Shown piece after piece: positions 5,288 to 5,579 of a DNA stretch of 5,579 nucleotides (positions are counted from its first letter, which is position 1; each line of letters begins with the position of its first letter). A program made the translations under genes and the position numbers. Source of the stretch: Deltaproteobacteria bacterium (lineage in GTDB: Bacteria > Desulfobacterota > Binatia > Binatales > Binataceae); contig JAJYMR010000334.1 of NCBI GenBank assembly GCA_021786815.1, positions 1-5,579 of the forward strand. Reading direction: 5' to 3'. Under the pieces are notes generated by a model. The model worked only from the letters and a program-made list of their open reading frames with translations, had not been told where the DNA came from and did not search any database.

Positions 5288-5579
5288 TCAGCTTTCGAGT
5301 ATCGCGTGATAGAAGCGGATCGCCGCTTCCACTTCGGCGAGGAAATTGTACTCGTTGGGAGCGTGGATAACGCCGGTTGAGGGGCCCGGCCCGAACACCA
5401 CCGGGATGAGACCCGCGGACGCGTACACGCCCGCCTCGGTGCATCCCGACTTCACGCCGGTTTTGAGTTCGATACCCGCGCGCGCCATCGCGCCGAGCGA
5501 AAGCTCAACCGTTTCGCTCGCGGCCGGACTTCTGAACCCGCTGTTGGCGCGCCTTTCCGAAAGTTCGATCGCGAACCCC
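5288..5579 (-). CDS. C-terminal part of an M20-family metallopeptidase (ArgE/DapE type), truncated by window end
   Basis: On the minus strand the frame is open from the window edge to TGA (5288-5290), giving the last 96 residues. The internal Met codon at 5486-5488 is not a start, because the frame continues upstream without a stop. The fragment contains SGCTEAGVYASAGLIPVVFGPG (about 44-65) and IHAPNEYNFLAEVEAAIRFYHAIL (71-94). This is the characteristic end of M20 zinc hydrolases such as acetylornithine deacetylase, succinyl-diaminopimelate desuccinylase and related N-acyl amino-acid amidohydrolases or dipeptidases. H72 in HAPNEY is the C-terminal metal-ligand His of the family. The substrate cannot be read from this part. 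The gene is convergent with the AstA-like acyltransferase, 30 bp apart, so the two are not co-transcribed, although both classes act on N-acylated amino acids. Confidence 0.88.
   Translation of the reverse strand, partial: GFAIELSERRANSGFRSPAASETVELSLGAMARAGIELKTGVKSGCTEAGVYASAGLIPVVFGPGPSTGVIHAPNEYNFLAEVEAAIRFYHAILES

Overview
This is a GC-rich, densely coded bacterial chromosome segment. It carries the C-terminus of one NtrC-type regulator, a -24/-12 (sigma-54) promoter, a purine permease, an arginine succinyltransferase (AstA) homologue and convergent metabolic genes. Together these suggest a soil or environmental Gram-negative of the deltaproteobacterial/Binatota/Acidobacteria kind. That placement is an inference from gene content and base composition; no rRNA or other marker is present. 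There are no tRNA, rRNA, CRISPR, transposase or phage genes.

Layout. (1) 1-144 (+): last 47 residues of a Fis-HTH protein, probably a sigma-54 response regulator, ending in a GC hairpin. (2) 194-1507 (-): NCS2/AzgA-family purine permease, convergent to (1). (3) 1693-2442 (+): ROK-family sugar kinase of the polyphosphate-glucokinase type, divergent from (2). (4) 2596-2611: a very good match to a sigma-54 promoter, directly in front of (5). (5) 2637-3686 (+): AAA+ plus Fis-HTH protein of the sigma-54 activator family, with most of its catalytic and sigma-54-contact residues replaced. (6) 3882-4067 (-): 61-residue zinc-ribbon protein with a strong ribosome binding site and a clear intrinsic terminator (3821-3850). 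(7) 4220-5257 (+): AstA-like acyltransferase, divergent from (6) across a 152-bp region with inverted repeats. (8) 5288-5579 (-): C-terminus of an M20-family metallopeptidase, convergent to (7) and running off the window.

Most genes look monocistronic: neighbours are divergent or convergent, and only (3) and (5) are adjacent on one strand, with a separate promoter between them. The most interesting locus is 2596-3686. A sigma-54-type promoter drives a protein that keeps the sigma-54 activator fold, Walker A motif and DNA-binding domain. It has lost the GAFTGA loop, the Walker B glutamate, the switch asparagine and both arginine fingers. It therefore looks like a non-activating, possibly antagonistic or sigma-54-independent regulator made under sigma-54 control. 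A second notable point is the AstA homologue, which has glycine where E. coli AstA has its catalytic histidine.
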